A stretch of 24,064 nucleotides of DNA, from the IMG/VR virus record IMGVR_UViG_3300027730_000146, positions 1-24,064 of that record; one strand, written 5' to 3'. Below, in pieces: positions 7,015-13,657 of the stretch (the stretch's first letter is position 1; each line of letters starts with the position of its first letter). The notes beneath the pieces were generated by a model. The model saw only the letters and a list, made by a program, of their open reading frames with translations, was not told the origin of the DNA and searched no databases. The position numbers and the translations under genes are program-made. The DNA is from a virus.

Positions 7015-7568
7015 AGCCTGAATTAGAACAACAGCTAATCGCTAAGTACCCGAAGCTGTTTAGAGATGTAAATAAGTCTCCGCAAGAGACTTGTATGTGT
7101 TGGGGAATAGAATTTTCTGGAGACGGTTGGTATAAGATCTTTGATGACCTTTGTGATTATCTTACTGCACTTGCAGATCATCAAGAAATGTTTAAAGTCA
7201 AAGAAGAATTTAAGACCGAAGACAATAAAGGTTACATCTTCCTTTACCGTCCTTCTATATGTTTTTCTCAAGTAAAGGAGAAGTATGGTACTATCAGAGT
7301 GTATTGGATTGGTAACGGGTTAAAAGAGAATGAACAAGAACTCTTTGAACAGCTTTTACCTGAAGAGAAGACTAAAGCATTTAACAAATATTACGAACAG
7401 ATTGAAAACGCTATTGACTATGTTTCATATCTTTCTAGTAAAGTATGTGAAATTTGTGGAGAACCAGGCAAATTATACGATAATGGTTGGGTTATGTCCC
7501 GGTGTAAGAAGTGTATAGTGGAGCATTATGGCTTTGATCCTGACGACGAACCTACTACAAAATTTTAA
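7011..7568 (+). CDS. Zinc-ribbon phage protein, 185 residues
   Basis: An unnamed but frequent phage family. The N-terminal half carries ECGDGW-like CWGIEFSGDGWYKIFDDLC, the middle has FSQVKEKYGTIRVYW, and the C-terminal part has a zinc ribbon: CEICG near 148-152 and CKKC near 168-171, separated by a hairpin GKLYDNGWVMSR. The ribbon probably has a structural zinc. No catalytic residues are evident, and the function is unknown. ATG overlaps the previous stop; a stop (TAA) lies two bases before the GMP reductase start. Confidence 0.68.
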   Translation: MKPELEQQLIAKYPKLFRDVNKSPQETCMCWGIEFSGDGWYKIFDDLCDYLTALADHQEMFKVKEEFKTEDNKGYIFLYRPSICFSQVKEKYGTIRVYWIGNGLKENEQELFEQLLPEEKTKAFNKYYEQIENAIDYVSYLSSKVCEICGEPGKLYDNGWVMSRCKKCIVEHYGFDPDDEPTTKF

Positions 7569-7569
7569 T

Positions 7570-8553
7570 ATGCAAAGATCTCTTAACTACAAAGACATCC
7601 ATTTAATCCCTAACTACTCTGAGCTTAAGTCAAGAGCGTTAGCGGATACATTTGTAGACTTTGGAAAGTTTACTTTCAAGCTCCCTCTAGTGCCTGCTAA
7701 TATGGCATCATGTGTGGACATGACTAAGGCAACTTGGTTGGCACAGAATGGGTACTTCTACATCATGCATAGGTTTTATGAGTATGATGAGACCTTGAAC
7801 TGGATGCGCAGGATGAAAGATTGCAAAGATCTTCTTCCTTTTATTTCTATCTCAATTGGCATTAAGAAAAGAGATGTAGAGATGCTTAAGACTATTGTTG
7901 ACGAGAAGTTAAGGTTAGATTTCGTTACAGTAGATGTAGCTCATGGAGATCATGAAGAGGCTCTCTATATGCTTAGGTATTTGAGTGAGCTTAAGCAATT
8001 GCTTTACCCTGAACTGTTTATTATTGGAGGCAATATCGCAACACCTTCTGCCTTCTTTAGAATGGCTCCTTACGCAGACGCGGTAAAAATTGGCATAGCC
8101 TGCGGCGCAAGTTGTATTACTTACAATAAGACAGGGTTTGCCTCTCCTATGTTCTCAACTGTCAACACAATTAGACAGGCCAGAGAAGAGTACAACGAAA
8201 AAACGGCCCCTCTTATTATTGCAGATGGAGGTATTTCTTGTAACGGAGATATTGCTAAGGCTTTGGTAGCGGGAGCTGATATGGTTATGGCAGGTTCAAT
8301 GTTTGCCCGTTGTATTGATTCTCCAGCTATGGTTGATCCTACTGACCCTACTAAGAAGCTCTATTTTGGGTCTGCCTCTTTGATGAACGGTAACAAGAAA
8401 AATATCGAAGGACGAACACTTTCAATGCCTATGAATGGTATGACTTATGAACAAAAGCTTAAAGAGGTGCACCAAGATCTAACCTCTGCTATCTCTTATG
8501 CCGGAGGCAATGACCTGGAGGCCTTTAAAGAAGTTGAATGGTCTTTAATTTGA
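7570..8553 (+). CDS. guaC: GMP reductase (IMPDH/GMPR family)
   Basis: 327 residues, a TIM-barrel enzyme reducing GMP to IMP with NADPH. Seen motifs: FVTVDVAHG at 118-125, IIGGNIATP at 151-159, the active-site loop GIACGASCITYNKTG at 175-189 with catalytic Cys182, ADGGISCNGDIAKALVAGADMVMAGSM at 218-243 (cut here at its Gly residues), and a final EGRT plus a SAISYAGG region. The KTG after the Cys and the SCxGD after ADGG match GMP reductase rather than IMP dehydrogenase, and there is no CBS insertion. The usual Arg two residues after the Cys is Tyr. Start at ATG 7570; the in-frame ATG 7528 lies inside the upstream gene. It would shift purine pools during replication. Confidence 0.87.
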   Translation: MQRSLNYKDIHLIPNYSELKSRALADTFVDFGKFTFKLPLVPANMASCVDMTKATWLAQNGYFYIMHRFYEYDETLNWMRRMKDCKDLLPFISISIGIKKRDVEMLKTIVDEKLRLDFVTVDVAHGDHEEALYMLRYLSELKQLLYPELFIIGGNIATPSAFFRMAPYADAVKIGIACGASCITYNKTGFASPMFSTVNTIRQAREEYNEKTAPLIIADGGISCNGDIAKALVAGADMVMAGSMFARCIDSPAMVDPTDPTKKLYFGSASLMNGNKKNIEGRTLSMPMNGMTYEQKLKEVHQDLTSAISYAGGNDLEAFKEVEWSLI

Positions 8554-8556
8554 GCA

Positions 8557-9225
8557 TTATTTTTTTCTATAATTACTCGAACAACTATGTGAACAGAATT
8601 TTTGTTCTTTTAAGTGGGGCATTAATTCCATTTCTTTGCTACAAAATAAACAATTTTTCTTTGTAGTTTGTTTTCTTCTTACAAGGTGTTTACCTCTATA
8701 TTTGTCATAACATTCCATACAACAAAATACTTTTGAGGTATAACTTTTTTTAATAATTTTTTTATTACAATTTTTACAGTTTATTTCTATATCTTTTGCT
8801 GTTCTATTAGATTCTGTTAAACACTCTTTTGAGCAATATTTTTTAGTTTTTTCTAAATTTTTTACTACCAACATTTCTTTATTACAAACCTGACAATTTC
8901 TTTTTATTCTTTTATTCATGTAGTACTCATGAAATTTTCGTCTATAAATACTATAAGTTTTATTTTTTGGTTGTTTATGATACCATGAACATGAACTCAT
9001 AAACATAACCGCTCTTATTAATCCAATATTATTAGGGTGTAATCTCGAAAGAAGTAAATGACAAATATAATGTTCACTAGCGGTTAAGTGCACTAAATTT
9101 TCAGGTATGTCTTGACCACCCATACATTTTGGTTTAATATGGTGCAGCTCGTAATAATCATTATTATTAATTACTCTATTACGAGCACGAGTGATAATTT
9201 TGTTGTAAATACTTTGATAGTTCAT
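8557..9225 (-). CDS. HNH homing endonuclease with zinc-finger repeats
   Basis: 222 residues on the strand opposite its neighbours. The HNH core is ELHHIKPKCMGG (His28-His29), Asn43 and His52 in SEHYICH. Three C-terminal zinc-ribbon-like units follow, each pairing CxxC with CxxxC or CxxC: CQVC/CSKEC, CKNC/CCMEC and CLFC/CSHSC. This is a typical free-standing phage homing endonuclease. It is strongly AT-rich compared with GMP reductase, and its stop lies 3 bases past the GMP reductase stop. An AATAAATA site precedes it. The N-terminus (NYQSIYNKI) resembles that of the second HNH gene at 11172, so the two are related but not recent copies. Confidence 0.88.
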   Translation of the reverse strand: MNYQSIYNKIITRARNRVINNNDYYELHHIKPKCMGGQDIPENLVHLTASEHYICHLLLSRLHPNNIGLIRAVMFMSSCSWYHKQPKNKTYSIYRRKFHEYYMNKRIKRNCQVCNKEMLVVKNLEKTKKYCSKECLTESNRTAKDIEINCKNCNKKIIKKSYTSKVFCCMECYDKYRGKHLVRRKQTTKKNCLFCSKEMELMPHLKEQKFCSHSCSSNYRKK

Positions 9226-9231
9226 TGCAAT
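9214..9231 (+). repeat. 18-base direct repeat, copy 1 (second at 9277-9294)
   Basis: TTGATAGTTCATTGCAAT occurs here and again at 9277-9294, 63 bases apart. Copy 1 spans the start codon region of the HNH gene (CAT on the plus strand). Copy 2 sits wholly inside the loop of the hairpin at 9260-9321, and encodes a second short ATG-AAC-TAT start that stops after 13 codons. Confidence 0.75.
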
Positions 9232-9233
9232 AT

Positions 9234-9241
9234 TATTTATT
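9234..9241 (-). promoter_or_regulatory. Late promoter-like AATAAATA before HNH gene
   Basis: On the minus strand GAGAATAAATA occurs 8 bases before the ATG at 9225. The same GAATAAATA string precedes the second HNH gene and the tiny peptide gene near 13208. Confidence 0.45.
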
Positions 9242-9259
9242 CTCTACTTAAATACAATG

Positions 9260-9327
9260 CAGCTGGTATAAACGTATTGATAGTTCATTGCAATTTACTG
9301 TTAAACAATTTATACCAGCTGTTTTTT
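9260..9327 (+). terminator. Rho-independent terminator-like hairpin
   Basis: A perfect 13-base stem, CAGCTGGTATAAA at 9260-9272 and TTTATACCAGCTG at 9309-9321, followed immediately by six T (9322-9327). The loop is 36 bases, longer than usual, and contains the second 18-base repeat copy. It reads for plus-strand transcripts, that is, coming from GMP reductase, with the minus-strand HNH gene lying between. Confidence 0.55.
9277..9294 (+). repeat. 18-base direct repeat, copy 2
   Basis: Identical to 9214-9231. It lies inside the loop of the terminator-like hairpin (loop 9273-9308), consistent with a duplication of the HNH gene's start region. Confidence 0.75.
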
Positions 9328-9362
9328 CTTGATATTTTATAAAATGCTAATAATATAGTTTT

Positions 9363-10220
9363 ATGGTAACTGTTATTCTCGGTAAAGGTTTTGTTGGTAC
9401 GCATTTAGCACACTATTTTCGTAAAAATAATATTTCGTTTAAACATTTTTCTCAGTCAGAGCTTGATTATACTAATCCGTCTGTGTTTGAGAAATATATA
9501 AAAGAAAATAATATTGAAATTAAAGAAATTATTATAGCTTTTGGACTAACAGGGGTACCAAATGTTGATTTTTGCGAAGACAATAAAGAGCTCTGCTACA
9601 GCTACAATGTTTTATACCCTTTAAATGTTGTTCGAATTTGTCATACTTATGGTATCCCTCTTATTCATATAGGTTCTGGATGCATTTATTCCGGTTATGA
9701 AAAAGAATTTACTGAGGAAGATACACCAAACTTTGGAATCTACTCGAATGAATCTTCTTATTATTCAAAGTGTAAACATGTATTTGAGACTTTTGCTAAA
9801 GAATTTAACTGCTATGTTCTTAGAATTAGAATTCCTTTTACTGATATCTTGACTCGGAAGAACTATTTCAGTAAACTTCTCAATTACGACACCCTCATTA
9901 ATGAACTTAATTCAGTTACTTCTCTCAATGACTTTGATGAGTTTGTAGTTCGGTTTATTAGCGCCAAGCCTGATTACGGGATTTATAATGTTGTTAATCC
10001 TGAACCAGTAAAAGCCGAAGAGGTCGTTCAGATTATGAAGGAGAGAGGTTTAAAGAATTCAAGATGGCGGTTCATTGATCTAAAGGATCTTAATACTAAG
10101 GCTAATCGTTCAAACTGTGTCTTGTCTACTAAAAAGATTGATGACCTGGGACTGCAGCTTCCTAATACCCAGACATCGTTGCTCCGGGACATCTCTACCC
10201 TAGCCCGTAACTTAACATGA
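9363..10220 (+). CDS. NRS/ER-like nucleotide-sugar epimerase/reductase (RmlD-type SDR)
   Basis: 285 residues, a short-chain dehydrogenase of extended type. GKGFVG at 7-12 is the dinucleotide-binding glycine motif; IGSGCIYSG at 103-111 carries the Ser/Thr position, and YSKCK at 134-138 is the Y-x-x-x-K catalytic pair. VDFCEDN, EEDTPNF and RIRIPF-plus-KLLNYDTL closely follow plant NRS/ER and related giant-virus enzymes, which convert UDP- or dTDP-4-keto-6-deoxyglucose to the L-rhamnose form by 3,5-epimerisation and 4-reduction. Reaction and substrate are inferred from that likeness; a simple 4-reductase is possible. The stop overlaps the next ATG (ATGA). It may supply a sugar for glycosylation. 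Confidence 0.78.
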   Translation: MVTVILGKGFVGTHLAHYFRKNNISFKHFSQSELDYTNPSVFEKYIKENNIEIKEIIIAFGLTGVPNVDFCEDNKELCYSYNVLYPLNVVRICHTYGIPLIHIGSGCIYSGYEKEFTEEDTPNFGIYSNESSYYSKCKHVFETFAKEFNCYVLRIRIPFTDILTRKNYFSKLLNYDTLINELNSVTSLNDFDEFVVRFISAKPDYGIYNVVNPEPVKAEEVVQIMKERGLKNSRWRFIDLKDLNTKANRSNCVLSTKKIDDLGLQLPNTQTSLLRDISTLARNLT

Positions 10221-10789
10221 CAAATGTTCAAAAGCTAGTAGCTAAGGTTGCTACTGATTGCCAGAAGCATGGCATTGGGTTCCATCTCGTGCCTTCTAAA
10301 CATGTAGACACAGATGGTATTAAGTGCTCAGGATACTTTGATGATATCGATCTTAAAGTAGCAGCACAAAAAGAAGACTGGCTGGATGTCTTAGTCCACG
10401 AGTCCTGTCATATGGATCAGTTTTTAGAGAAGCATCCATTGTGGGGCAAGGCTGATGCTGGGATTACAATGATTGAGAAATGGTGTTCAGGTACAAAGTA
10501 TGCTGACGACAGACTTGTTCAGGCTTTCAAGGATACTATCGAGTTGGAGTGGGATTGTGAGAAGAGAACGGAGAAGAAGATTAAAAAGTTTAAACTAGAT
10601 ATTAATATGACCAAGTACCGTCAGCAGGTTAATTCATATCTTTTCTCTTATTGGGCAACGTATCGCAATCGCAAATGGTATCCCTTTCCTTACAACGATC
10701 CCAAGATCGTTCGTCGGATGCCAGAACAGATCTTACCCCTTGTAGAGTACCATAACCCTAAGACTGAGTATTTGAGATATTATAGGTAG
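10217..10789 (+). CDS. Zincin-like metalloprotein with HESCH motif
   Basis: 190 residues. VLVHESCHMDQF places HESCH at 61-65, a form of the HExxH motif in which two His bind zinc and Glu is catalytic. A possible third ligand is a Glu in the later helix ELEWDCEKR. The N-terminal half also has a strand-rich part with GIGFHLVPSK. The family occurs in T4-like phages without known substrate, as far as I recall. It could be a peptidase, or a structural zinc protein using the same fold. The start is coupled to the preceding gene by ATGA. The Trp- and Tyr-rich C-terminus (RKWYPFPYNDP) is distinctive. Confidence 0.65.
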   Translation: MTNVQKLVAKVATDCQKHGIGFHLVPSKHVDTDGIKCSGYFDDIDLKVAAQKEDWLDVLVHESCHMDQFLEKHPLWGKADAGITMIEKWCSGTKYADDRLVQAFKDTIELEWDCEKRTEKKIKKFKLDINMTKYRQQVNSYLFSYWATYRNRKWYPFPYNDPKIVRRMPEQILPLVEYHNPKTEYLRYYR

Positions 10790-10820
10790 CATTATTGTTC
10801 TATAAGCCATAATTGTTTTT

Positions 10821-11180
10821 ATGGTTGTTGACATAGAACAAATTAAAGAACAAGAGTTTATACTTTTTCGTAAAGCTATACGGAAGTTCTATAAGGGCCG
10901 TCAAAACCAGTACCTAGAGGGGTTTAGAGAAAAGATTGAATCCGGGGAGATTGATCCAGACGATCCAGATTATAAAGAGATTTGTAATGAGGATGCTAAG
11001 GAGTTTATGTCCTCCCGAGGCGGAGAAGTCTTAAAGTTTATTCAGAGTTATGTAGACCAGAGATCTAACGAGGTCTTAGATGCTGTTAATGCTAAGAAGT
11101 ATGTTAAGGGAAAGGCTAAAGTACAGCTCGAAGTTCTAAAGTATGTTTTAGAAGCCGGGGAAGAAGATTCTTTAAAGTAA
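10821..11180 (+). CDS. Unknown helical protein, 119 residues
   Basis: Not recognised. Mostly charged helix, with a short acidic turn (SGEIDPDDPDYKE) and a second half containing FIQSYVDQRSNEVLDAV. No Cys or metal-binding clusters. It stands apart from the previous gene by 31 bases and its end overlaps the convergent HNH gene by 9 bases. No promoter match is convincing upstream. Confidence 0.5.
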   Translation: MVVDIEQIKEQEFILFRKAIRKFYKGRQNQYLEGFREKIESGEIDPDDPDYKEICNEDAKEFMSSRGGEVLKFIQSYVDQRSNEVLDAVNAKKYVKGKAKVQLEVLKYVLEAGEEDSLK

Positions 11181-11939
11181 ATTATGTTTTAAAGCATAAG
11201 TGCGCTTATTAGATTCACTTATTTTACGGCGATGTTCTTCAGACATACTTTTACCTTTTCTATTTGAAGGTTGTCCTTTTCTTGCAGCACTAATCGCCTG
11301 TCGTTGTTTTTCTGACATAGGCCCGCGGGGACCCCTATTGGCTAACTGTTCAGGTGTTAGTTTTCTACCCATCATTGCTAAGCTTTGTTTGCGCTTTTGT
11401 TCTTCTGTTCTAGGTTTACCTATCTTAGCTAACCTAGCTGCTTCTTGTTTTGGTGTTAACGGTCTTCCCTTTTGAGCTGCTTTAATTTTAGCTATAACTT
11501 CGGGTGGTCTTGATTTACCGATTAAAGCTTTTTTAATGTTTTGTCGATGTTGCTCAGAAAGTTTTATTCCTTTTCTACTCTCAGCTATTTTTGATCTAGT
11601 TTGTTCTGATCTTTTTCTCCCTTTATGTGTTAAACTAGCAGCTATAGCACACTTTTTTCTCAACCAACCATATTTTTTGTTATTAGCTCTAGACCCATCC
11701 CTACTTACAGTCATCATATTAGCTGCATAAACTAAAGATTGATTATCAGGATAGATTTTAACAAGAAATAAATGAGCTATATAATGCTCTTCAGGTGTTA
11801 GATATGCAATTCCATCTGCATTAGTACCACCCATACATCGCGGTTTAATATGATGCCCTTCTGTATAATAGTTTAAAGGTTTTATTTTTGGTGCACGTTC
11901 TATAAGTTTGTTATAATGACGTGCGTAATCCATATACAT
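11172..11939 (-). CDS. HNH homing endonuclease with NUMOD3 repeats
   Basis: 255 residues from ATG 11939; the longer frame to 12032 overlaps the gp15-like start and is not used. GHHIKPRCMGG (His29-His30) and EHYIAH (His52) form the HNH core, similar to the gene at 8557. After about residue 100 there are several NUMOD3-type units, each of the form GKxxSEExRxKIxxSxKG (for example GRKRSEQTRSKI, GIKLSEQHRQNI, GKSMSEEHRRKI), which contact DNA. It lies on the strand opposite to both flanking genes. It likely arrived as a mobile element between the 10821 gene and the gp15-like gene. Confidence 0.88.
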   Translation of the reverse strand: MYMDYARHYNKLIERAPKIKPLNYYTEGHHIKPRCMGGTNADGIAYLTPEEHYIAHLFLVKIYPDNQSLVYAANMMTVSRDGSRANNKKYGWLRKKCAIAASLTHKGRKRSEQTRSKIAESRKGIKLSEQHRQNIKKALIGKSRPPEVIAKIKAAQKGRPLTPKQEAARLAKIGKPRTEEQKRKQSLAMMGRKLTPEQLANRGPRGPMSEKQRQAISAARKGQPSNRKGKSMSEEHRRKISESNKRTYALKHNLL

Positions 11940-11946
11940 ATTTATT
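11939..11946 (-). promoter_or_regulatory. Late promoter-like AATAAATA adjoining HNH start
   Basis: On the minus strand AGAATAAATATGTATATG runs straight into the two possible starts (11939 and 11933). Transcription from it would give a leaderless or almost leaderless message. Confidence 0.4.
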
Positions 11947-11964
11947 CTAGTTTCAAAGGAACTA

Positions 11965-11972
11965 CATAAATA
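11965..11972 (+). promoter_or_regulatory. Late promoter-like CATAAATA before gp15-like gene
   Basis: CATAAATA lies 5 bases before the GTG at 11978. With the divergent AATAAATA at 11939-11946 it makes a short bidirectional promoter region. Confidence 0.5.
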
Positions 11973-11977
11973 TAGTT

Positions 11978-12712
11978 GTGAGGAAATATACCTATTCGTT
12001 CGAAATCTCAACAATGATTCAGATGTTTGCAAGTGCCATGGACGATATTACGATCAAGCGCTATAATAACTTAAGAGAACCTCAGGATTCTATTCGTTGC
12101 CGCTTTGTCTATGCACCTAAGCAACGGGTACTGGCAGATTTATTAGATAAGGCTCAGAACCTTCAACTGCCTGTTATAGCTTTAACTAATGGAGGCATTT
12201 CAAGAGACCCTAATAGAGTTTTTAATAAGATTCAGGGCTCTTATATGACCTCAACTAGCCCAACTCAAACTAATAAACTTTTACAACCCGTACCTATTGA
12301 CCTAGCAATCAATATGACAATCTTAACTCGATTTCAAGAGGATTACGATCAAATTGTAACTAATTTTGTTCCTTATTTTGACCCTTATATTATCATATCT
12401 TGGCGTACCCCTTCAATGCCTGATTATGAAATTAGATCTCAAGTTGTTTGGTCAGGTAACATCACAGCAACCTATCCTTATGATATCAATTCAACAACAG
12501 TAGCTAGAGTAGAAGGTACAACTTCATTCACCTTTAAGGGTTGGTTGTTTAAATCAAAGCCTTCAGGCCCTGAAGCTACAATCTTTACCATTAATTCTAA
12601 CTACTCTACTGAATCAGGTCTCAACTCTATGCTCTCTCTTGACGCCCTTAATGAACTGACAACTGAACGCAAAGTTCTTTCAGCTCAACCTCAACCAAGT
12701 ATTATTAACTAA
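11978..12712 (+). CDS. 15: Tail sheath stabiliser/completion protein, gp15-like
   Basis: 244 residues (T4 gp15 is 272). In T4, gp15 forms the hexameric ring that caps the tail tube and sheath and joins them to the head. Aligned blocks by eye: an N-terminal helix with MFASAMDDITIKRYN (T4 LFSNIQIKR), a strand RFVYAPKQRVLADL (T4 ITYASKEHFMMKL), and a central PVPIDLAINMTILTRFQEDYDQ and FVPYFDP (T4 PIKMIYELSIFTRYEDDMFQI, LPYFQP), with FKGWLF in the C-terminal barrel. The start is GTG 11978; there is no SD. It overlaps its downstream neighbour by one base (TAATG). Confidence 0.82.
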   Translation: MRKYTYSFEISTMIQMFASAMDDITIKRYNNLREPQDSIRCRFVYAPKQRVLADLLDKAQNLQLPVIALTNGGISRDPNRVFNKIQGSYMTSTSPTQTNKLLQPVPIDLAINMTILTRFQEDYDQIVTNFVPYFDPYIIISWRTPSMPDYEIRSQVVWSGNITATYPYDINSTTVARVEGTTSFTFKGWLFKSKPSGPEATIFTINSNYSTESGLNSMLSLDALNELTTERKVLSAQPQPSIIN

Positions 12713-13128
12713 TGATATTTTTAACTAAACCATATACCCCAGTAGCTTTTGTAGGCTTATCTGCAACTTTTAACGTTTACGGCAAATCCTTTATGCAGCT
12801 ACAAGCAGTATATCTCTCCGGGGCGCCTCTCTCTGGCACTACATTTTATAACCCTTTTTCAGCTATTCCTAAACTATCTGCTAATAATCCAGGCTTTACA
12901 GCTTACAAGCTCTTACCTTCAAATTATTCAACTAATTTTGATAACACCTTAGTTATAAACATACCTCCACCAATTAGTACGGGTTATATCGATGTTATAG
13001 TCCAAAACCCGGCAGGTTATGGTAAACTAACTCAATATGCTGTTAAGTACCTGTATTCTGGAGAGCAGACACAACTTGAGCTTAGACCTTGGTCGTCTGG
13101 AATTTCTGTGCTAAGTGGCACCGATTAA
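12712..13128 (+). CDS. Virion-type beta-sandwich protein, possibly IPT/TIG-like
   Basis: 138 residues, almost wholly beta: short strands separated by Ser/Gly/Pro turns, including FVGLSATFNVYGKSF, LVINIPPP, and IDVIVQNPAGYG. This last turn is typical of IPT/TIG or Ig-like domains (VIVxNPxGxG). It is coupled to the gp15-like gene, so a neck or tail decoration is a reasonable inference. No signal peptide. No close family recalled. Confidence 0.5.
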   Translation: MIFLTKPYTPVAFVGLSATFNVYGKSFMQLQAVYLSGAPLSGTTFYNPFSAIPKLSANNPGFTAYKLLPSNYSTNFDNTLVINIPPPISTGYIDVIVQNPAGYGKLTQYAVKYLYSGEQTQLELRPWSSGISVLSGTD

Positions 13129-13208
13129 TCCTTTTTATTGCACTCCTTTAAAATTACAAAAGCAATAAAGATACAAAAGAGTATCGAAAAAGTAGCTTGT
13201 TCAAACAT
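13125..13208 (-). CDS. Possible 27-residue membrane peptide
   Basis: A short frame from ATG 13208 to TAA 13125: an N-terminal MFEQATFS, a hydrophobic run ILFCIFIAFVIL, and a charged end KECNKKD. The single hydrophobic run, preserved frame and upstream AATAAATA promoter-like site make translation plausible, but a frame this short can arise by chance. The stop overlaps the convergent stop of the 12712 gene. Confidence 0.35.
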   Translation of the reverse strand: MFEQATFSILFCIFIAFVILKECNKKD

Positions 13209-13213
13209 TTAAT

Positions 13214-13237
13214 AGCTCTTCAAAGACTAAAAGAGCT
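13214..13237 (-). other. Small stem-loop in the leader of the tiny peptide gene
   Basis: AGCTCTT at 13214-13220 and AAGAGCT at 13231-13237 form a perfect 7-base stem with a 10-base loop. It lies 5 bases upstream of the ATG at 13208 and inside the about 90-base leader that begins near 13297. No T-run follows, so it is not a classical terminator. Confidence 0.4.
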
Positions 13238-13296
13238 TATTCGAAGTTACGACAACAACAAATAAGCTTTATCTCTTAGTATTTCCGAGCTACTAA

Positions 13297-13304
13297 TATT
13301 TATT
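13297..13304 (-). promoter_or_regulatory. Late promoter-like AATAAATA
   Basis: Minus-strand TGAATAAATATTAG. It is followed by about 90 bases with a stem-loop before the 27-residue frame, which would make an unusually long leader here. Confidence 0.4.
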
Positions 13305-13308
13305 CAAA

Positions 13309-13455
13309 TTAGTACACATAAACCAGCTTTCCCTTCACATTCTTAGTGGGTTTACGCGGGTTCTTAGACCATTTAATTTGATCGAAATTCTTAATATATT
13401 TGGGTATTTTTACTGGACGGGGATCGTCTCCTTTTCCCGCTGCTGAGGAAGTCAT
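13309..13455 (-). CDS. 48-residue basic phage protein
   Basis: The frame from ATG 13455 to TAA 13309 was found by reading the gap. The sequence begins MTSSAAGKGDDPRPVKIPKY and continues with FDQIKW and a Lys/Pro/Arg-rich tail. Small proteins of the form GKGDxPRPV...Y...FD.I are widespread in tailed phages, from memory, and have no known function. CTAAATAATATG precedes the start. It follows the 63-residue gene by one base. Confidence 0.62.
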   Translation of the reverse strand: MTSSAAGKGDDPRPVKIPKYIKNFDQIKWSKNPRKPTKNVKGKLVYVY

Positions 13456-13456
13456 A

Positions 13457-13648
13457 TTATTTAGCTTTATACTGTTTTTCGTACAACTCTTGCTCTTCTC
13501 TGGACATTCTCATGTCCTGTTTAGTTCCTCTGTTAGATCGGTCTTCCTTAGTTGGGAAGTAAACAGAACGTTTTTCTTCTTTTGAAAGGAGAGGAAAGAG
13601 TTCATTAATTAGATAACGCTTATTAAGTTTTGGAAATCGTCCGTGCAT
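13457..13648 (-). CDS. Unknown small basic protein, 63 residues
   Basis: Not recognised. A charged protein with KEEKRSVYFPTKEDRSNRG and a helical C-terminus (SREEQELYEKQYKAK). It is separated from ThyX by 9 bases and from the next gene by one base, so it reads as part of the ThyX operon. The leader GGGGTTAATATATTATTATG has no SD at normal distance. Confidence 0.5.
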   Translation of the reverse strand: MHGRFPKLNKRYLINELFPLLSKEEKRSVYFPTKEDRSNRGTKQDMRMSREEQELYEKQYKAK

Positions 13649-13657
13649 AATAATATA

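Noticed and set aside
7528-7569. In-frame ATG upstream of GMP reductase
   Set aside because: It lies within the zinc-ribbon gene; ATG 7570 begins the normal family N-terminus (LNYKDI-HLIPNY).
9112-9342. Plus-strand frame of 76 codons opposite the HNH start
   Set aside because: Composition is Asn/Ile-rich, it overlaps the HNH gene on the other strand and the terminator hairpin, and no motif is seen.
11200-11730. Plus-strand frames 11200-11475 and 11536-11730
   Set aside because: Both mirror the NUMOD3-rich HNH gene on the minus strand and have hydrophobic low-complexity translations.
11940-12032. N-terminal extension of the second HNH gene
   Set aside because: It overlaps the start of the gp15-like gene and has no HNH-like sequence; the frame has ATG 11939 right after AATAAATA.
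13134-13169. Hairpin TTTATTGC/GCAATAAA with a 20-base loop
   Set aside because: A pure A/T-rich stem with one GC pair cluster and no following T-run; likely chance in AT-rich DNA.
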